Notes: generated by a model from the sequence alone, not told the origin. 5,736 bases of DNA from Parachlamydiaceae bacterium (GCA_013815395.1 JACDGH010000180.1:1-5736), one strand, 5' to 3'; positions 1 to 5,736 are shown, counted from the stretch's first letter. Numbers and translations are program-made.

Positions 1-576
1 GAATTGCAGCATGATTTCCTCTGGCGCACGACCTGTCGTCTACCTGAAAGGGGTCGCATCGGTATCTTTAATCGATCCTATTATGAAGAGGTGCTCGTCG
101 TAAAAGTGCATCCGGAGATTCTAGTGAGCCAAGGACTTTCAGAAAAATTGCACGATGAAAAGAAAATTTGGGATGATCGCTATCGTTCGATTGTGGACAT
201 GGAAGATCATCTCCACCGCAATGACACCCGCATCATCAAGTTTTATCTCCATCTTTCACAAGAAGAACAGCAAAAACGGTTCGTTGAACGCATCGATGCG
301 CCCGACAAAAATTGGAAGTTATCCATCTCAGACATTCAAGAAAGAAAAGAGTGGCAGAAATACATGCAAGCTTATGAAGAATGCTTTAGCGCGACAAGTA
401 CTAATCAAACACCTTGGTTCATTGTTCCTGCAGATGATAAGGAAAATGCCCGATTGATTGTTTCCCAAATTATCCTTGAGGCATTCAACGAACTTCACCT
501 AACATTTCCCAAGACGACTGCGCAACATGAGCAAGAACTGAAATCGATTCGCAAGCAGCTAAGCAAGGATAAATAA
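1..576 (+). CDS. ppk2: PPK2-family polyphosphate kinase / polyP:nucleotide phosphotransferase, 5' end missing
   Basis: The reading frame is open from base 1, so the gene starts upstream; 191 C-terminal residues and the TAA stop are visible. PPK2 enzymes transfer phosphate between polyP and nucleotides in the cytoplasm. The family is recognised from the run HDFLWR...LPERGRIGIFNRSYYEEVLVV near the start of the fragment, where the NRSYY segment follows the Walker B strand. Further support comes from RIIKFYLHLSQEEQ, the lid-like segment ERIDAPDKNWK, then ERKEWQKYMQAYEE and the late PWFIVPADDKENAR block. The Walker A P-loop must lie before the window. This pattern fits the one-domain polyP:AMP/ADP group (TIGR03709-like); the exact nucleotide preference cannot be read from the fragment. 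The gene converges on ppx. Its G+C content (about 44%) is clearly above that of the neighbouring ppk1 (about 31% in a sampled block), suggesting a different history. The family call is secure; the class is inferred. Confidence 0.93.
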   Translation, partial: ELQHDFLWRTTCRLPERGRIGIFNRSYYEEVLVVKVHPEILVSQGLSEKLHDEKKIWDDRYRSIVDMEDHLHRNDTRIIKFYLHLSQEEQQKRFVERIDAPDKNWKLSISDIQERKEWQKYMQAYEECFSATSTNQTPWFIVPADDKENARLIVSQIILEAFNELHLTFPKTTAQHEQELKSIRKQLSKDK

Positions 577-619
577 GGTTAATGAGTTTTTCTCTTCTGA
601 GAAAAAACTAACACTAACC
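577..619. terminator. Hairpin between convergent ppk2 and ppx, possible bidirectional terminator
   Basis: Immediately after the ppk2 stop, bases 585-594 (AGTTTTTCTC) can pair with 599-609 (GAGAAAAAACT) around a TTCT loop, with one bulged A. An outer pair GGTTA (577-581) / TAACC (615-619) brackets it. The outer right arm overlaps the ppx stop codon on the minus strand (614-616). The stem is A/T-rich and no clean U-tract follows it on either strand, so it is not a textbook intrinsic terminator. Its position between two gene ends is the main argument for the role. Confidence 0.4.
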
Positions 620-1501
620 TTTATTAATAATTTCTGTATAAAGTGCGTGTGTCATTCCATCCACTAAACCAATTCTGGGTACGTAAATTTTCTGAATATT
701 AGTCCATGTCATCAAATTAATATAAATTTCTAGAGCGGGCACAATCACATCAGCGCGATCCTCACGAAGACCAAAGAGATGCATGCGGTCTTCAACAGAA
801 AGTGTATTTAAATCTTTATAGTACTTTTTAAGAAGTTCTATAGATAAAGGTTTTCCTTCTTTCTTTTCGCTGAGTGAAAATATTTTATTAATATTTCCCC
901 CTGAACCGATTGCAACCATTGGTAAATTGCTTTTAATATTATTTTTCAACTCATCTTTCATGGTGTTCCAATCGCTTTCTTTGACTGCATTCTTCAGAAT
1001 GCGAATTGTACCAATATTAATAGATTTCTTATAACGTAATTTGCCATCAATAAAAAATATTAAATCGGTACTTCCGCCGCCCACATTGACATAGAGATAT
1101 CCATGTTTTCTATCCATATTATCTGCGATGTGATTTTCATGAACTAAAGTCGCCTCTTCATCTCCACTTATAATATCAATTTTAAGACCTGTTTGACTTT
1201 CAACCATTTCGACAATTTGCTTACTATTTTTTGCATCGCGCATAGCACTTGTAGCACACACTCTTAAAGATTTAACGTCATAAAAAGACACTAAGCTTTT
1301 AAAAGCGAGCATTGCACTTAATATTCGCTTTGTATTTTCTTCACCAATCTCACCCTTTTCAAAAACATCAAAACCTAAGCGCAAGGGGAGTCTTAAGAAT
1401 GATAGTTTATTAAATTCAGTTATTTTCTGTTTATTAATAATTACATCAACGATTTTCAAACGAGCACCATTACTTCCGATATCTATGGCGGCTATCTTCA
1501 T
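614..1501 (-). CDS. ppx: Exopolyphosphatase, Ppx/GppA family, short form
   Basis: The 295-residue protein belongs to the ASKHA-fold Ppx/GppA family, which removes terminal phosphate from polyP (Ppx) or from pppGpp (GppA). Visible motifs in order: phosphate-binding loop AIDIGSNGARL (5-15), ATSAMRDAKN (83-92), ISGDEEA with the acidic catalytic pair E115/E116 (111-117), second phosphate loop NVGGGSTDL (139-147), SINIGTIRI (160-168), IGSGGNINKI (198-207), GLREDRADVIVPALEI (244-259) and GLVDGM (278-283). It stops after the two actin-like domains and lacks the C-terminal HD-like and tail regions of the roughly 500-residue E. coli Ppx; single-module homologues of about 300 residues are known elsewhere. 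ATG follows the ppk1 stop with no gap. AAAAGG (1510-1515), eight bases upstream and inside ppk1, can serve as ribosome site, so translation is probably coupled to ppk1. The polyP-operon context favours Ppx over GppA activity, though sequence alone does not exclude pppGpp hydrolysis. Confidence 0.93.
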   Translation of the reverse strand: MKIAAIDIGSNGARLKIVDVIINKQKITEFNKLSFLRLPLRLGFDVFEKGEIGEENTKRILSAMLAFKSLVSFYDVKSLRVCATSAMRDAKNSKQIVEMVESQTGLKIDIISGDEEATLVHENHIADNMDRKHGYLYVNVGGGSTDLIFFIDGKLRYKKSINIGTIRILKNAVKESDWNTMKDELKNNIKSNLPMVAIGSGGNINKIFSLSEKKEGKPLSIELLKKYYKDLNTLSVEDRMHLFGLREDRADVIVPALEIYINLMTWTNIQKIYVPRIGLVDGMTHALYTEIINKG

Positions 1502-3571
1502 TTATTGAGCCTTTTGTTTTTTTAAATAATGATAAATGGCCAATTGAGAGCGAATTTTCTTTTTTCCTCTGGACGAAATATATTCATTAGAAAGCAATCC
1601 GTTTAATCTGCGGGCTTTAATATTATCGCTAAGCTTGATTTCTAGGATATGTTTTAATTCAGATCTTATCGCCTTATCCCTGATCGGTGTGGCAATTTCA
1701 ATGCGGTGATCTAAGTTTCGTTCATTCCAATCTGAAGAAGAAATATAAATTTCTTCATTACCACCATTATGAAATAACCATACCCGGTTATGCTCTAAGT
1801 ATTCATCAACAATACTTATGGCAGCTATAGGTTGTGCAAATTCTACGCGATTAGTCTCAATGCAAAACACACCGCGGATAATCATATCAATCTTCACCCC
1901 CACTTCAGCCGCCTGATAAAGTTTTGTTATTAGCTTGGCATCACTTATTGAATTTAGATTAATAATGATTCTTGAAGGTTTACCAGACTGAGCTATTTTG
2001 ATCTCGCGTTCAATTTTACTGGATAATGTTTCACGCATATTCACAGGGCTTACTAGTAATGTCTTGCATAAACTTAGCTGAAACCAATTCTTTATTGGAT
2101 TTTCTAAGGCTTTAAAAATGCGATTAAGATCTATCATAATGGGTCGGTTACTGGTAAGTAAAAAAAGGTCTGTGTAATATAGCATAGTTGTTTCGTTTAA
2201 GTTTCCAGTACCAATAAAACCATATTGAACAATCTTATTACCTAATTTTTTTGTGATCATACAAATTTTGGCATGCACTTTCATATGAGGAATACTTAGA
2301 AAAACTTTCACACCTTCTTCTTCAAGTTTTTTTTTCCACTCTAAATTGGCATGTTCATCAAAGCTTGCGCGCAATTCTAAAATCACATGCACGCGTTTTC
2401 CGGCTCGAGCGGCATTAATCAAAGCATTGCAAATTTTTGAATTGTCAGCTAAGCGATAAGCGGTGATCTTGATGCTTTTGACATCATTATCCATAGCCGC
2501 TTCACATAATAAATTAATGATCGAGTTAAAAGAGTGGTAAGGGAAATGTAATAAAACATCTTGCTTCATAATCAAATCACTAACTGTCAATGTTTTGGCT
2601 AGTGCAGGGTGTTTGAAGGGCATTTGTTTAGGCTGGCAATCAGAGAATTTTAAAGGGAAATTCATAAAATCGCGAAAATTTCGAATTCTACCCCCTGGAA
2701 TAATAATATTTTTAGGGGAGAGGTTCAGCTTTTGCATTAAAAATTTCAATAATTCTTTATCCATGGCTTTGTCATATAAAAAACTAATGGGATTGCTTTT
2801 ACGACGATTTTTTAAGCCCTTTTCAATTTTTTGTATAAATGTAGTAGAAATGTCATCATCTATATCGATCTTAGCATCTTTAGTAACTTTGAATGTATGT
2901 GCTTTGAAATATGTATAGCCTAGATGGAAAAAAATTTTTGGCAAATTGAAACGGATCAAATCTTCTAGCAACATCATGCTTTGTTCACCTGGATTAGAAG
3001 GCAGAGAAATAAAACGAGGATGGTTTTTTGTGGGGATTTCGATAATGGCATATTTCCTAGATGCAGACCTTATTGTTTTTTTCATTGCAATTCCTAAAAA
3101 AGTACTATCATCTCCAAATGAAGGCCAGTGTGGCATATTTTCGATCATAAAAGGAAATATAGAAGGGCTTACTTCCTGATCAAAATAATCTATTGCAAAT
3201 TTCTGTTGTTTACTATTTAAGGTTTTTTCATCAATTAGAAATATCTTATCTTTTTTTAATTGCTCATTAATTTTTTTCCAAATACGATCAAAATCACTTT
3301 GCTGGTCTAAAACAATCGCATATATTTGTTCTAAAATCTTTTGAGAATTTTTGCCTGGAAATGATTTATTTCTTGTAACTAGGTCAAACGGAATTAATTG
3401 CTTTACAGCAGCCATGCGGCTTCGAAAAAACTCGTCGCGATTATTAGAGTAAATTCCTAAAAAGCGAATTCGGTTTTTTAATGAATTTGTAGGATCTTCG
3501 GCTTCTTGCAAAACCCGAGCATTAAAGTTCAGCCAGCTAACTTCAGGGGTCACGATTAACTTCTTATCCAT
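1502..3571 (-). CDS. ppk1: Polyphosphate kinase 1 (PPK1)
   Basis: PPK1 reversibly polymerises the gamma-phosphate of ATP into polyP through a phosphorylated histidine. At 689 residues it is close to the 688 of E. coli PPK, and the match runs end to end. The N-domain has SWLNFNARVLQEA (12-24) and YSNNRDEFF (41-49), with N44 at the ATP-contact position of E. coli N45. The head domain ends near IIPGGRIRNFRDFMNFP (290-306). The two phospholipase-D-like domains carry YRLADNS with R373 (E. coli R375), KVHAK with H433 (phosphorylated H435), Y466 (Y468), R566 (R564) and YLEH with H594 (H592). One expected residue is absent: S403 in the RASFDE segment replaces the metal-coordinating R405 of E. coli ARFDE. 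The ATG overlaps the 3' end of sixA by eight bases and has no strong Shine-Dalgarno site, so translation probably depends on coupling to sixA. Downstream ppx follows without a gap. Confidence 0.98.
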   Translation of the reverse strand: MDKKLIVTPEVSWLNFNARVLQEAEDPTNSLKNRIRFLGIYSNNRDEFFRSRMAAVKQLIPFDLVTRNKSFPGKNSQKILEQIYAIVLDQQSDFDRIWKKINEQLKKDKIFLIDEKTLNSKQQKFAIDYFDQEVSPSIFPFMIENMPHWPSFGDDSTFLGIAMKKTIRSASRKYAIIEIPTKNHPRFISLPSNPGEQSMMLLEDLIRFNLPKIFFHLGYTYFKAHTFKVTKDAKIDIDDDISTTFIQKIEKGLKNRRKSNPISFLYDKAMDKELLKFLMQKLNLSPKNIIIPGGRIRNFRDFMNFPLKFSDCQPKQMPFKHPALAKTLTVSDLIMKQDVLLHFPYHSFNSIINLLCEAAMDNDVKSIKITAYRLADNSKICNALINAARAGKRVHVILELRASFDEHANLEWKKKLEEEGVKVFLSIPHMKVHAKICMITKKLGNKIVQYGFIGTGNLNETTMLYYTDLFLLTSNRPIMIDLNRIFKALENPIKNWFQLSLCKTLLVSPVNMRETLSSKIEREIKIAQSGKPSRIIINLNSISDAKLITKLYQAAEVGVKIDMIIRGVFCIETNRVEFAQPIAAISIVDEYLEHNRVWLFHNGGNEEIYISSSDWNERNLDHRIEIATPIRDKAIRSELKHILEIKLSDNIKARRLNGLLSNEYISSRGKKKIRSQLAIYHYLKKQKAQ

Positions 3572-4061
3572 TAATTATGTGCCTAGGTTCAATTAGCCAT
3601 GCCAATGCGCATCGTTTCGGCTTAATAACCTTATCTACATCGAGCTTAAGAACACCACTTTTTTTAAGGTTTATAAATGAGTTTTTAGTATTTGAAAGAC
3701 AAAAACAAGCGAAACCGCTCAGAAATGGCTCATGACCCACGATGGCAATTTTGTCAAATTCTTTTTGCTGATTCAAAAATTTAACTAATGCTTCGTAAGA
3801 AGCATCCGGTTTTAGCAGGTCGGTGACAGTCACTTCGTTATTTTTGCAGCAATAGGCATTTAAAATTTCGGCGCTTTCTTTAGCTCTTACTAAAGGGCTT
3901 GTGAGGACCACATCAAAAGTTACATCCATTTCTTTTAAGCCTTTAGAGATGTCTTTCATCTTTTCTTTGCCCTTCTTTTTTAGAGGACGTTCTTCATCCA
4001 AAGCTTCATCTTCGAGTCTTATACCGGCAAACCCGTGTCGTATAATATAGAGTTCTAACAT
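3564..4061 (-). CDS. sixA: SixA-type phosphohistidine phosphatase, histidine phosphatase superfamily
   Basis: The 165-residue protein has the histidine-phosphatase core and the length of SixA (E. coli SixA is about 161 residues). The RHG motif IIRHG places the catalytic His at H9. RPLKKKGKEK (25-34) matches the SixA RPL region, TSPLVRAKESAEIL (54-67) supplies R59, and IVGHEP (107-112) supplies the second histidine, H110. The fold hydrolyses phosphohistidine; E. coli SixA acts on histidine-phosphorylated PTS/phosphorelay proteins. No signal peptide or membrane segment is seen, so it is cytoplasmic. The start at 4061 is chosen because AGGAG lies seven bases upstream and MLELYIIRHG begins as family members do; an in-frame ATG at 4109 would add 16 basic residues with no homology. 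It is first in the operon and its stop overlaps the ppk1 start (ATGGATAA). The natural substrate is unknown. A link to the PPK1 phosphohistidine is conjecture. Confidence 0.9.
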   Translation of the reverse strand: MLELYIIRHGFAGIRLEDEALDEERPLKKKGKEKMKDISKGLKEMDVTFDVVLTSPLVRAKESAEILNAYCCKNNEVTVTDLLKPDASYEALVKFLNQQKEFDKIAIVGHEPFLSGFACFCLSNTKNSFINLKKSGVLKLDVDKVIKPKRCALAWLIEPRHIING

Positions 4062-4068
4062 AATACTT

Positions 4069-4073
4069 CTCCT
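4069..4073 (-). promoter_or_regulatory. Shine-Dalgarno site of sixA
   Basis: AGGAG on the minus strand, seven bases before the ATG at 4061. It is the best ribosome site in the operon and decides the sixA start against the upstream in-frame ATG at 4109. The next gene, ppk1, has only a weak site, so ribosomes entering here probably serve it as well. Confidence 0.75.
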
Positions 4074-4123
4074 ATTTATCACTGTTTTTCTAAATCTTTT
4101 TTTATTCAATGAATACCATATTT

Positions 4124-4129
4124 ATTATA
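4124..4129 (-). promoter_or_regulatory. Candidate -10 box for the sixA-ppk1-ppx operon
   Basis: A perfect TATAAT on the minus strand lies about 63 bases upstream of the sixA ATG, giving a predicted leader of roughly 55 bases. No good -35 hexamer sits 16-18 bases upstream (the best at 17 is TAAGAA). The surroundings are very A/T-rich, so a chance match is possible. Confidence 0.35.
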
Positions 4130-4194
4130 TTCATCAAATATCAAAATTCTTATTTCGAATTGCGGATCTAGTGGATCATGTCAATTTATATGAC

Positions 4195-4231
4195 TTGACG
4201 CACTTCATTTTGAACTTAAGTTGTTCTTAAG
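4195..4231 (+). promoter_or_regulatory. Candidate promoter/operator region upstream of the carbonic anhydrase
   Basis: TTGACG (4195-4200) resembles a -35 box, with TAAGTT (4217-4222) a weak -10 candidate at 16-base spacing. Over the latter lies a perfect 10-base palindrome AACTTAAGTT (4213-4222), and its core CTTAAG occurs twice (4215-4220 and 4226-4231) separated by five bases. GTCAA (4180-4184) and TTGAC (4195-4199) form another inverted pair. This could be an operator overlapping the promoter, but no known regulator consensus is recognised. Confidence 0.25.
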
Positions 4232-4313
4232 CTCGACTTTGGAGATTAAAACTGCTAGGATGAGGGATAATGATTCTTACTCGCATAAATTTTTTTTGGA
4301 ATTTACAAGTATT

Positions 4314-4976
4314 ATGAAAAAATTAGTTAATGGTATAGTTGAGTTTAGAAAAACATGCCTAGAAAATTATCGAGAAAAATTTGCTCACCTAGCTCTCGGG
4401 CAATTTCCAGATGCTTTATTTATTGCTTGCTCAGACAGCAGGGTTGTTCCGAATTTATTTGCATCCACAAACCCCGGCGATTTATTTGTTATTCGAAATG
4501 TAGGCAATCTTATCCCCTCGTTCTCAGATTCTAGGATAACCCAAGGGTCATCCGAAGAAGCTGCTATTGAGTTTTCCTTAACTAATCTTCCTATTAAAAA
4601 TATTATTGTGTGTGGTCATTCGGACTGCGGCGCTATGCGAGCGATACTAGAGGGAATTGAAAAGCTAGATAGTCCCGGGTTAAAAGGGTGGCTAAAGCAC
4701 TGTGAATGTGTGCTAGATGATGCAGCTATTGATGATGTTAAGTTTAAGCAACTTGCTGATCATAATAAATTATCCCAAATCAATATATTGCAGCAGATGG
4801 GACATGTGAAGACCTATCCTAAAGTGATAGAAAAAATGAACGAAGGATTACTGAATGTGCATGGCTGGTATTTCGATATTGCTACCGGTGATGTGTATGC
4901 CTATGAAGAAAAATTCAAACAATTTACGTTGATAGACGAAGATGAAGCCTCCGCCATATTAAGTCGCTTAAACTGA
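4314..4976 (+). CDS. Beta-class carbonic anhydrase (CynT-like)
   Basis: Zinc enzyme interconverting CO2 and bicarbonate, probably cytoplasmic. With the chosen start it has 220 residues, very close to E. coli CynT (219), and MKKLVNGIVEFRKT aligns with the CynT start MKEIIDGFLKFQRE. Zinc ligands are visible: C39 in ACSDSR with the dyad D41/R43, then H102 and C105 in CGHSDCGAM. Other family blocks are PGDLFVIRNVGNLIPS (54-69) and the C-terminal HGWYFDIATGDVYAYEE. The frame extends upstream to a TTG at 4221 and an ATG at 4260 (18 extra residues), but the added peptide has no family resemblance and no well-spaced ribosome site. The ATG at 4314 has only a weak site too, so the start rests on homology. 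No cyanase gene is visible nearby, so a cyanate role is unsupported; bicarbonate supply for biosynthesis or pH balance is more likely. It diverges from sixA and converges on the lipoprotein gene. Confidence 0.95.
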   Translation: MKKLVNGIVEFRKTCLENYREKFAHLALGQFPDALFIACSDSRVVPNLFASTNPGDLFVIRNVGNLIPSFSDSRITQGSSEEAAIEFSLTNLPIKNIIVCGHSDCGAMRAILEGIEKLDSPGLKGWLKHCECVLDDAAIDDVKFKQLADHNKLSQINILQQMGHVKTYPKVIEKMNEGLLNVHGWYFDIATGDVYAYEEKFKQFTLIDEDEASAILSRLN

Positions 4977-4990
4977 TATTTCACAGAATT

Positions 4991-5029
4991 TGGCCTTCCG
5001 AATATAATTTAATTTAACGGTTTGGGCCA
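4991..5029. terminator. Weak imperfect inverted repeat between convergent genes
   Basis: TGGCC (4991-4995) can pair with GGCCA (5025-5029), and inside it CCG (4998-5000) with CGG (5018-5020), leaving a 17-base loop made only of A and T. It lies between the ends of the carbonic anhydrase and lipoprotein genes, where termination is expected on both strands. There is no U-tract and the stem is interrupted, so this is only a candidate. Confidence 0.22.
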
Positions 5030-5048
5030 TTTGCTGAAAGCAGTGAGG

Positions 5049-5594
5049 TTAAAAATCAAGATCATCCATTTCAAATTCATCTGCTTTTTCAGATTCTATA
5101 TCCAAAGATTCTCGAGTTTCGGTGGAAGGCGTATTTTGTCCAATCAAAATGAGTTTGCTCCAAATTTGGTGGCGCCACTCATCCAAAATTTGTCCATCGC
5201 CAATCAATTCTACTTTGTAGGTGAGAATGCCTTTATTATCGATATAATCTTGATTGATAAGAGCATAAACATATGTTCCCTTTGCATGGAATAAAGAGTG
5301 GGTATAACTCACTTCTTTTCTGTTTCGAAAGCGAATGTCTATCTTTAAGTGCAGGTCCTGATATAATAAATACCTTTTTTTAAGTGACCAAGTAATAATT
5401 AATCTTTGACCAATTACAGGTCTATTCAGGAATGGATCAGGAGTATCTACATGATAGCTAGCTAAATTTTCGCGCGTAAGGTAATCGGTGTAAACTGCCA
5501 AACGACTTGATAGGCATGATGAAAGAGAGAAAAGTAACAAAAATGGAAATGATATTGATATGCTCTTAAGCAAGGCAATAAAACGGGAGGCCAT
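5049..5594 (-). CDS. Putative lipoprotein of unknown function
   Basis: A 181-residue protein that I cannot assign to a named family. The N-terminus (MASRFIALLKSIS, then a hydrophobic run about residues 14-24) is a lipoprotein signal peptide ending in the lipobox LSSC, with C27 the predicted lipidated residue. The +2 residue is Leu, not Asp, which by E. coli rules would send it to the outer membrane. The mature part has blocks such as YTDYLTRENLASYHVDTPDP, RLIITWSL, GTYVYALINQDY and TYKVELIGDG, suggestive of a beta-rich domain. It ends in a very acidic tail (nine D/E in the last 18 residues). The start at 5594 is chosen because it gives a normal signal peptide and has AAGGA just upstream; an in-frame ATG at 5657 would add 21 residues and overlap aroG. 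It follows aroG by seven bases, so it is probably co-transcribed, but its role need not be metabolic. I have an uncertain memory of a similar small gene after aroG in Chlamydia. Confidence 0.8.
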   Translation of the reverse strand: MASRFIALLKSISISFPFLLLFSLSSCLSSRLAVYTDYLTRENLASYHVDTPDPFLNRPVIGQRLIITWSLKKRYLLYQDLHLKIDIRFRNRKEVSYTHSLFHAKGTYVYALINQDYIDNKGILTYKVELIGDGQILDEWRHQIWSKLILIGQNTPSTETRESLDIESEKADEFEMDDLDF

Positions 5595-5598
5595 ATAT

Positions 5599-5603
5599 TC
5601 CTT
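5599..5603 (-). promoter_or_regulatory. Shine-Dalgarno site of the lipoprotein gene, overlapping the aroG stop
   Basis: AAGGA on the minus strand, four bases before the ATG at 5594. Its first two bases are the last two of the aroG TAA stop codon, so ribosomes terminating on aroG sit on this site. This supports the shorter lipoprotein start and translational coupling. Confidence 0.6.
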
Positions 5604-5736
5604 ATAGTTGTGCGTAAACGCCGGTTTTAAAAGCTTGCGGGGTGGTAAGCTGATCAAGCATCTCTTTGCCCCAATAGAGCAATTCTTCAGTCATATGCCA
5701 ATTCATGCAAGCATCTGTAACTGATACACCATACTG
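5602..5736 (-). CDS. aroG: Class I 3-deoxy-7-phosphoheptulonate (DAHP) synthase, C-terminal end only
   Basis: The minus-strand frame is open from the window edge to a TAA at 5602-5604, giving the last 44 residues of a protein. The segment YGVSVTDACMNWHMTEELL matches the C-terminal block of AroG/AroF/AroH enzymes (E. coli AroG has SITDACIGW). D8 of the fragment corresponds to the metal-ligand Asp of E. coli AroG (D326). The enzyme condenses phosphoenolpyruvate and erythrose 4-phosphate in the first step of the shikimate pathway, in the cytoplasm. After this Asp there are 36 residues, against about 24 in E. coli, so the tail (ending QAFKTGVYAQL) is somewhat extended. The feedback-inhibition region lies outside the window, so the isoform cannot be told. 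The gene is read into the lipoprotein gene with a seven-base gap. The family call rests on a short but characteristic motif. Confidence 0.82.
   Translation of the reverse strand, partial: QYGVSVTDACMNWHMTEELLYWGKEMLDQLTTPQAFKTGVYAQL

Noticed and set aside
155..457. 100-codon open frame on the plus strand inside ppk2
   Set aside because: It lies wholly within the well-supported ppk2 frame, and its translation resembles no family known to me.
2595..3179. Two open frames (2595-2918 and 2946-3179) on the plus strand opposite ppk1
   Set aside because: They are antisense to conserved PPK1 coding sequence, have no ribosome sites worth noting and no recognisable domains.
4062..4109. Longer SixA start at ATG 4109
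   Set aside because: AGGAG at 4069-4073 is spaced for the ATG at 4061, and the family core begins there with the RHG strand.
4179..4200. Possible Pho box (TGTCA-like elements) controlling the polyP operon
   Set aside because: TGTCA occurs once, and the second element is inverted and not spaced as a direct 11-base repeat, so it does not fit the PhoB consensus.
4221..4313. N-terminal extension of the carbonic anhydrase from TTG 4221 or ATG 4260
   Set aside because: The extra residues do not match the CynT family, whose members begin at the position of ATG 4314, and neither upstream start has a well-spaced ribosome site.
5032..5042. Small TGCT/AGCA hairpin after the lipoprotein gene
   Set aside because: A four-base stem with a three-base loop and no U-tract is too weak to call a terminator.
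5022..5294. 90-codon open frame on the plus strand opposite the lipoprotein gene
   Set aside because: It is antisense to the lipoprotein frame, which has a signal peptide, lipobox and ribosome site; the translation looks non-functional.

Overview
The window is densely coding DNA with short intergenic gaps. It carries a polyphosphate (polyP) gene cluster, a beta-carbonic anhydrase, and the end of an aromatic-biosynthesis gene followed by a lipoprotein gene. Coding sequence is AT-rich over most of its length. By hand count, a 360-base block inside ppk1 is about 31% G+C, while the first 360 bases of the window are about 44%. The genes are bacterial: lipobox lipoprotein, Shine-Dalgarno sites, tight operons. 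The organism cannot be fixed from sequence alone. My best guess is an AT-rich, host-associated Gram-negative. A chlamydia-like bacterium is favoured weakly, from the aroG/lipoprotein pair and the style of the lipoprotein; this is inference from memory, not a search.

Layout. 1-576 (+): C-terminal part of a PPK2-family polyphosphate kinase, cut by the window edge. 577-619: a hairpin-forming gap between convergent genes. 614-4061 (-): a compact three-gene operon read sixA, ppk1, ppx, with an 8-base overlap and then a zero-base junction. 4062-4313: divergent intergenic region. 4314-4976 (+): a CynT-like beta-carbonic anhydrase. 4977-5048: short convergent gap. 5049-5594 (-): a small lipoprotein of unknown function. 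5602-5736 (-): C-terminal end of a class I DAHP synthase (AroG type), cut by the window edge.

How the genes fit together. PPK1 makes polyP from ATP through a phosphohistidine intermediate. Ppx degrades polyP to phosphate. PPK2 uses polyP to phosphorylate nucleotides. SixA is a phosphohistidine phosphatase. Together they form a complete make/use/degrade module. The two points most worth a second look are the translational coupling of a phosphohistidine phosphatase to an enzyme that works through phosphohistidine, and a serine in PPK1 where the E. coli enzyme has a metal-coordinating arginine (R405). No mobile element, CRISPR array, tRNA or rRNA was seen.
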